Below, in pieces: positions 57,436 to 64,000 of a stretch of 64,000 nt of DNA. Under the pieces are notes generated by a model, which was given only the letters and a program-made list of their open reading frames with translations, was not told where the DNA came from and searched no databases. The position numbers and the translations under genes were made by a program. How positions within the stretch are numbered: the stretch's first letter is position 1; each line of letters starts with the position of its first letter. This stretch comes from Moringa oleifera (lineage: Eukaryota > Streptophyta > Magnoliopsida > Brassicales > Moringaceae): positions 992,001 through 1,056,000 of the forward strand of contig JAJFZO010000087.1 in assembly GCA_021397835.1 (NCBI GenBank). Reading direction: 5' to 3'.

Positions 57436-60400
57436 GCGTGTGTAGATGAATAGGGCCAGTCTCCACACTCCTTGAATGCTTATATTCCCTGGAACCATAT
57501 TCTTCGCCACGTCATCACATCCTATGTGTGCGATCAATGATGCATCAACTCGCTCACACGTAGCATTCACACTTCACTCCCCCCGTCAGCGAGAAACCAA
57601 ACGCTGCCTCTCGCCCACACGGAACACAATGCTGCTGCATGCCCTGTCACAATATGTCCCCGTTGATCACAAGGAATAGTTTGGCCTACAGTAAAAGTCA
57701 AACCAATGCAACCCAACTAGTGCCAAGTGTACGGTCGCTAGTTCAGGCCTAGGCGTAGGACCGTACTCTATAAGGGTCGCATAGGTCCGTGTTGTCATGA
57801 AAGACTAGGAATTGAATTGATGTTATAAAAGGCAAACAAAATACACGGACACCTGTCTCCAGTGACGGAGCCACCTATATTTGCGGGCCCCACAACATTT
57901 ATTATTTGTTAATATTTTAAATAAAATTATATAATCAATCCTTAATCAAAAAGTAATTACTTTTCTATTTAACAAATTAATCCTTTGGGATATTTTCATT
58001 GGCAAACTAGTTTTAATATTTTCTCATATTTTATATTTTTTACTAGGTTTTTTTTTTTTTTCGGTTGATTTAGTTATAAATCATTTTGGTTCATAAAATT
58101 ACGGTTAAACTTATTATATTGGTGTTTTCATTGGATAATAATTTCACTGTATTTTAAAATAACTAGATAATATTATTATATTTTATAAATGCTTTTCGTC
58201 ACAACATACAATTATTTTTAATTTTATATTATTTTTGAAATATAACTTTAATTATATTATTTTAAATACAAATAACTATAAACTATAAGGTACCCATATG
58301 TTAATAGTAACCTTCTAATTTGTCACACATGTATTATATTAAAAAAACAAAATTAACACAGCTTGCAACTTTAGGATGTTAGAATAATATTTGATATATT
58401 ATTTAATAAAATATATTTGAAAAATATGATATAGTAACTATAATTTGCAGTAAAATTTACTTTTATTATTCTCACGTAACTTTTGGTTTAGGATCCAAAA
58501 CAATTTCACATGGACAATCCACTTATTTTTGTGACATAATATAATTACATTATTTTTTATTTTAATAATGTGTTTTTTAAAACTATTTTATAATTTGAAT
58601 CATTTTGAATTCCAATAATATAAACTTTTTAATTTAAATTTTATATCAATTCAATGAATTATATATTAAGTTTTTAATTTGAATTAAATTAAATATTAAC
58701 TCACTTATAAAAAAATTTAATAATTTTATTGCTGTTAAAATATCTCAAAACTATTAAAATAAAATTTGCACTTCATTTTTCAAGTGCATTTCTCAAATAT
58801 TTTGCACTCACAAATATGTTTTATAAATTTTTTGAACTTTTGAAAATGTAATTTTTTTAAATATATATAATTTTAATACTCAATAAATTTTAAAAATTTT
58901 ATGATAGGGTTTGAATTTTTTTAATACTGAAAAAATTTAAATTAAAATTTATTGTACAAAATTTTTAATTTGATTATCATAATAAATTTTTGTATAGAAC
59001 ATAAATGAATTAAATTGTAAAATCATATACACAATTGATCTAATTAATAATTTAAAATGTAAAATAAAAATTAAGTGTAATTTTAAATTTTTTATATTTA
59101 TTTTTAAAAAATATTTAAATTTTTTAATAAAATAAAATCATGTCCTAAAAAATCAAAAATGTATTATCTTGATATGGGTAGAAAAGAAATGAAAATTTTC
59201 AACATCAGGAACTTTCTTCTTTTCTCAAAAAAAAAAAATGTTATAAGAGTATTTGAAAATAGGAACTTGTAGAATAAAAAAAATAAAGAAAATAATGGTG
59301 ATGTGTGTGGGCCCACCTGGTGATCCAACGATGACAGTAGGTAAATGCGTAACGTAATCAGGTACTGTTTGGGCACAACTGTTGTGAGTCTGCATCGGTG
59401 GACGAGACTGTTGCAGATTTCTTATCCTCGCATCATGAAAGCCAAACAAAATACATGCGAAAAATGCGCGATTTTCTTTCTGCATCGAAGACAGCGAATC
59501 CCTGATTCCTCCACGTACCCCTTCCGCTCTCTAACAGTCTTTTAAGGATTATCCATAATACATTCTTCATTTTTAAATAATATATTTTTTTACAGCATTC
59601 AACATATGATAAGACACTCATTTAAAATATTTTTTATTTTAAAATAATATTTAATTATTATTTTCTATAAATATAAAAATTAAATAATTTTCTTGATCTT
59701 ATTTATATTGATTTTTTCATAAAAAATAATAATATATAATAATTTAATAAATGAATGGTTAAGATTCTAATGGATAAATATAAAATCATATTTGTTGCAT
59801 GGGATAAGATTGGGATTATTCAATCTTTTCCCTCTATCTCATGGTGCATTGATGATATTTGGATAAGCTATCCCACACCTTTTTTAAAATTTTTTTAGAA
59901 GAGGATTATCTTATCTTTTTTGAATTGATGGGATAATTTAAATTAATCATATGAAATTATTAATTTATATCATCTAATATTGTTAAATAAATAAAAGTAT
60001 TTTAAATTAATATAAATATATCTTAAAATTAATTAATGAAGAATTTGAACAATTGATATTTTTATTTTAAATATTAAATACTTTTTAAAATAAAAATAAG
60101 TTAAATGAATATATTTGCAATTAATTTATATTAATTTATCACTCATATTTATAAAATTTATCTCTTTAAGCCAAGCGAATGATAAAGTATAAATAAATAT
60201 ATATATACATAATTAAATAACAATAATTTTCATCAATCAATTTATAACATATTTCAAATTTATAATAAACATTATATTGTATTGTTTTTTTTTTCAAAAT
60301 GAAAACATTCTAAAATAAATGATAATTAATTTTAATGGTAATATTAATATAATTTCAATTTAATCCAACCTAATCTTATCTTATCAAAATAATCAAATCA

Positions 60401-61240
60401 TATCTCATGTTTCAAGTAAGCCCTAAATGTTTTATTTGTTTTTATCTACATATGTTTTAGTTATTGTTTAATATGCATTCTTAATTTTTATAAATATTAT
60501 CTTTTTAGGCTTTGTCATTATTTTAAAATGTATTTAATGTCATTAATTTATATAAAGTATCATTATCATATGTATTATTAAATTATTATTTTTTATCTTG
60601 TTTTAAAGAACCCAAAATTTCTAAAAGCTTTGTTCATATGCATCATCATATGTTATTAAAATTTTTTAAAAAAATTTAATTTAATTTATTTATTTTGGTA
60701 AAAGCAAACTTTAATCATTCTAATTTATTAACTGATTGAGATGAATCAAGTTGGTTACCAAATCTTTATCTACGAGATTATGTCAAAGTTTTTGGCAAAA
60801 GGAATTTAAGTTCATTAAGCCACTTGTTCTTATTACAAGATAGCCATAATAAATTATGTAATTATGTGATAAATTATCTTGAAGAGTGATTTTTTACTAA
60901 ATTTAATATATGTTAATATTTTGAAAATATTAAAAAATAAATATTTTATTTTTTTAAATAAAATTATTGAATTAATCAAATTATAAAATAAAATCAGTAA
61001 TTATATATTTTTTATTTGCTTTTCATATTAAAATGGTAAGTTATAAATAAAATTTTCATATATATTTTTAGAAAATTATTGTCAATTCATATCAGCAAAA
61101 AATTTTTATTTAAAGAATACAATCACTGTGTATTTATCAATTTTATGTCTCTATTTATCTAAATATTTAATTTTATTTACTATCCATTTTACTTTTTTAT
61201 CTTTAGAATTTCTATCAAGAACCGTGTTTTAGGAGCAATT
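57436..61240. other. Intergenic tract upstream of the nucleoredoxin gene
   Basis: 57436-57870 is of mixed composition (nucleoredoxin promoter side). 57890-59160 and 59560-61200 are AT-rich, with no coding signal. An island at 59290-59540 is distinctly less AT-rich, begins with a TGGGCCCA palindrome near 59308, and has short ORFs on both strands with no family resemblance; I cannot say what it is. Confidence 0.55.
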
Positions 61241-61261
61241 CCGTAATTTAACAAAGGCATC

Positions 61262-61661
61262 CACGTGAGCTCCAACAACCGAGGTTACAGGGGTTATCAT
61301 AGCATTTGCCATTAGAACACCAGGTTGAGGCAAAACCGTCATTTCAATGGAAAAGGCAGACGGTACGGAATAGGACACGTGTAGAAGGACGAGGGACAGG
61401 TGTCAAATGATGGCTTATAATTATAAGTAGTTGGATTTGCTTGGAAAAAAACACTTTCAATTATTCAGAATCTCAAAAGCTGGGGCCCAACACGGGAATG
61501 GCGCTACGCAACCGTCGAAGCCCACGTGTCGAAACACACATGCCGTGTCGAAATGAGCAAAAAAGCCCGTGAAGCCGAAAGCGGCGTTCTTTTGATTGGA
61601 GTTCGTGACCGCTCACCAGCTGTAAGAACGAGCCGTGTCGACTCTCTGATGGCGACACGTG
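61262..61661. promoter_or_regulatory. Cluster of four CACGTG G-box/ABRE motifs
   Basis: CACGTG occurs at 61262-61267, 61376-61381 (inside the 8-bp palindrome ACACGTGT), 61523-61528 and 61656-61661 (as ACACGTGG). A TATAATTATAA stretch lies near 61416-61426. The surrounding 500 bp (about 61240-61770) is an island of balanced composition between AT-rich deserts. bZIP or bHLH factors bind such sites, and the ACACGTGG/T forms match ABA-response elements. No gene is recognised on either side. Confidence 0.4.
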
Positions 61662-61769
61662 GAGGATCCGCATCATTTTTATGACACGCACTGTTGTCTT
61701 TCGCTTTCAAGGACAAGTAGGGCCCATCAGAGCCAAACAGTTTTATGAAAGGTGCGGGTCAGCTTTCGG

Positions 61770-64000
61770 GTTCCACTTTATGCGAATCAAAATGAAAATT
61801 ATTTTTATTTTAAGCGTCTGATTGCATAACTGGAACGAGTCAAAAAGTTTGATCGTTTCACCCACTTGTGGGCCATATTTTCCACCACATATTTTTCTAT
61901 TAATATTTTTGCTTTTCTCTGGCCTTTTTAATTGTATAGATGAAGATTTTCTAATGTTTAATTTATTTTTTTATAAAAATAATAATTTATTATATTAGTT
62001 TAAAAGTAAAATAATATTTATTTTATACTATTAATTATATTTTAATATTTTAAAAACAAATTTAGTATATGTAAAATCGACAGGGGGCCTGACAATCAAA
62101 GTCCTTATAATCATGTAAAATCAAATTGGTAATTGAACTTTATTTAATTCATGTCCATAACATGAGATTAGAATTCTATGTGTATCTGAGTTACACGTGG
62201 TAATTTTTTAATAAAATTTTTTATATTTTTTATTTTTTTACTATATTAATTAATATGATAAATTTAAAAAATATTTTCATATTTTTTTAAAAAAAATCAA
62301 CATTAGTCTAAATCCCATTCCAATAATTTATGCTCATATAAATTCATGAGAATAGTTTTGATAATTTTACATAGAATATTTATTACATAAACACAAGTTT
62401 TATAATGTTTTTAGGTGAGGGTTAAGTAGAGGTGGGCCTTGATGGAACATTTTGCCCTTTTAAGGGCTTTAAGGTCATCCATTATATTGGGCCTGTTAGA
62501 TAAGTTGGCTTATCGTCGGTAATTTTTTACATTTGGGCCTCCCTGGTTCGGGTCGGGTTAAATAAAATTGATCAAGTTGCCTTGGGCCATTGCCCCTTAA
62601 AAGGAGATGGGAGAAAAATTATACAAATTATATTACCTTTTGTTATCAAATATAATATTCAAAACGTTAGAAATCAAATATCATTTTATTAATTTAATTA
62701 TTGACCGTTCACAATAAATATTGAAAAAATTAAAATTTTTATTATTAAAAATAAATTTGTGAAACAATAATTATTCAAATTTAAAGATTGAAATTAAAGT
62801 ATAAAATTTATTTGAGTCATTTTTTGTTACTTCAATCAAAATTTAATTATATCAAACTAATAAATTAAAATTTAATTTATCAATTTTTAAAAATCAAAAT
62901 TTAATTAAACATACAAAATATAAATCAAAATTTTAACTCATGGAATTAAAATTTGTTATTTTAAAATTTTAATACATACTAATTTAATAAATTTAGTAAA
63001 TAATTTTTTACTTATATTTATTTATAAATTACTATTTTAAATTATAAAAAAATATTTTGAATTCTTTATAAAAACAATAGGGCATGACATTATATTAAAA
63101 TCTTGATCCGTACTCATTAAGCCACTACTCTTTTGACTTTGTGATTCCATTATGGCCTTAAAATTTGCGGGAATCATGTGTTACTGTCAAGGATGGCAGT
63201 TTTCCCTATGCTTTCCCTGCACGGGTTTGAAAAACAAATCAGATTGTCCGGATGATAGGCTGCCCGCAACTTTACCTGTTCATATCGATAAAGGCCACCT
63301 GGCAAAAAATAAATAAATAAATCAAAATTTTAATTTTGCAGATTTTTTTTAAAAATCACATAAATATTATTACCGAAAATAATTCATCATGTGTCAATAT
63401 TTCACTGCCTGATATTTGTTTATATCTCTAACATAATTGGTGGCGTTGCTTGTAAGTTTTTTTGTGAGAAACATATTTAATTGAGTAATATATTTGATAG
63501 TAATCTAAATTTAATAGAATAAAAAATATTTTATTGAGGAATTAAAAACAAAAATAATGACAATTAATTGTTAAATCTATAATTTTTAATTTTAAAAATA
63601 TAAAAGATTATTAAAAATACTATTGTTTTTATCATCAAGAATTCTTTTAATGAAATAATAATTTATATTATTTTAATAAAAATATATGAAAAATTGATTA
63701 TATTTACCTTTTATTTTATATTTCAAAGTATTGATTTAATCAATTCTAGGTAAATTTTTAATTTAATTTAATATAGATATATTTTTAATTTTTAAAAATG
63801 TCATATATTTTGACTTAAATTTTTTAAATAATAATAAAATTTTTTCAAAAGTTTAAAATTAAAAATATATATTTAAAATTTTATATTACTAAAACAATTA
63901 TAAAAAATAGGTTAAAAGACTCATAAAGTTACGATGTTTACTTCATATTGTTAATCAAACATTCATGTTCAAAAAATAACAAATCAAATCTTAATCTATC
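61770..64000. other. AT-rich right end of the window with two less AT-rich islands
   Basis: Mostly AT-rich with no coding signal. Islands at 62400-62620 (with four TGGGCC motifs) and 63100-63300 have better balanced composition but no ORF of note. The tract at 62690-62950 and that from 63750 to the end contain words shared with other deserts in the window. Confidence 0.55.
62433..62588 (+). promoter_or_regulatory. Four TGGGCC (site II-like) motifs at about 50-bp spacing
   Basis: TGGGCC occurs at 62433-62438, 62488-62493, 62534-62539 and 62583-62588, all in the same orientation, 55, 46 and 49 bp apart. TGGGCC/T is the site II element bound by TCP factors, frequent in promoters of housekeeping and organelle-related genes. 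No gene is seen downstream in this window. Confidence 0.35.

Noticed and set aside
61473..61716. Two overlapping minus-strand ORFs of 70-72 codons in the G-box island
   Set aside because: Arg/Ser-rich translations in two different frames, caused by the less AT-rich composition; no family resemblance.

Overview
This is a nuclear window from a plant, almost certainly a dicot. The genes carry many GT-AG introns, and every protein is of plant type: a calcium-dependent protein kinase, a plant prolyl 4-hydroxylase, a NEP1-interacting-protein-like RING protein and a plant nucleoredoxin. Gene-rich islands are separated by very AT-rich intergenic tracts full of degenerate repeats and microsatellites. 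I cannot name the species. Chained exons can be followed through every multi-exon gene with the reading frame kept, so all nine coding genes look intact.

Layout, left to right. 1-1.06 kb: AT-rich, no gene. 1.20-1.67 kb (+): intronless LYR-motif protein (EMB1793-like). 3.0-16.1 kb (-): 29-exon transportin-1 (importin-beta family, 889 aa). 16.4-19.25 kb: AT-rich. 19.75-22.77 kb and 24.83-27.41 kb (both +): tandem pair of prolyl 4-hydroxylases with identical seven-exon structure (282 and 287 aa). 29.5-33.5 kb (-): RluA/RluD-type pseudouridine synthase, probably plastid-targeted (435 aa). 34.3-38.2 kb (-): calcium-dependent protein kinase (CPK29-like, 529 aa). 38.8-41.35 kb: AT-rich. 41.7-42.8 kb (+): membrane-anchored RING-H2 protein of the NEP1-interacting type (213 aa). 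43.6-48.5 kb (-): V-type ATPase subunit B (488 aa). 49-52.5 kb: AT-rich with orphan promoter-like motifs. 52.6-57.4 kb (-): two-thioredoxin-domain nucleoredoxin (NRX2-like, 419 aa). 57.5-64 kb: no gene seen, but two islands of promoter-type motifs.

The genes do not form a pathway. They are mostly housekeeping functions (nuclear import, vacuolar proton pumping, RNA modification, mitochondrial Fe-S or complex-I assembly) plus signalling and defence-related ones (CDPK, RING, nucleoredoxin). The gene order is informative. As I recall the Arabidopsis map, LYR - pseudouridine synthase - CPK29 - V-ATPase B matches neighbouring genes on chromosome 1 (At1g76060 to At1g76030). The prolyl hydroxylase and the NIP-like RING gene are neighbours on a chromosome 2 segment. 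This window may therefore keep an ancestral order that Arabidopsis has split between duplicated segments.

I found no clear sign of an undescribed system. The observations most worth checking are: four W-boxes within 49 bp in the first CDPK intron; a nucleoredoxin domain whose WCxxC motif reads WYPPC; clusters of G-box and TGGGCC motifs in regions without a recognised gene; a dispersed AT-rich repeat family; and a T18-G23 homopolymer at the start of the pseudouridine synthase gene.
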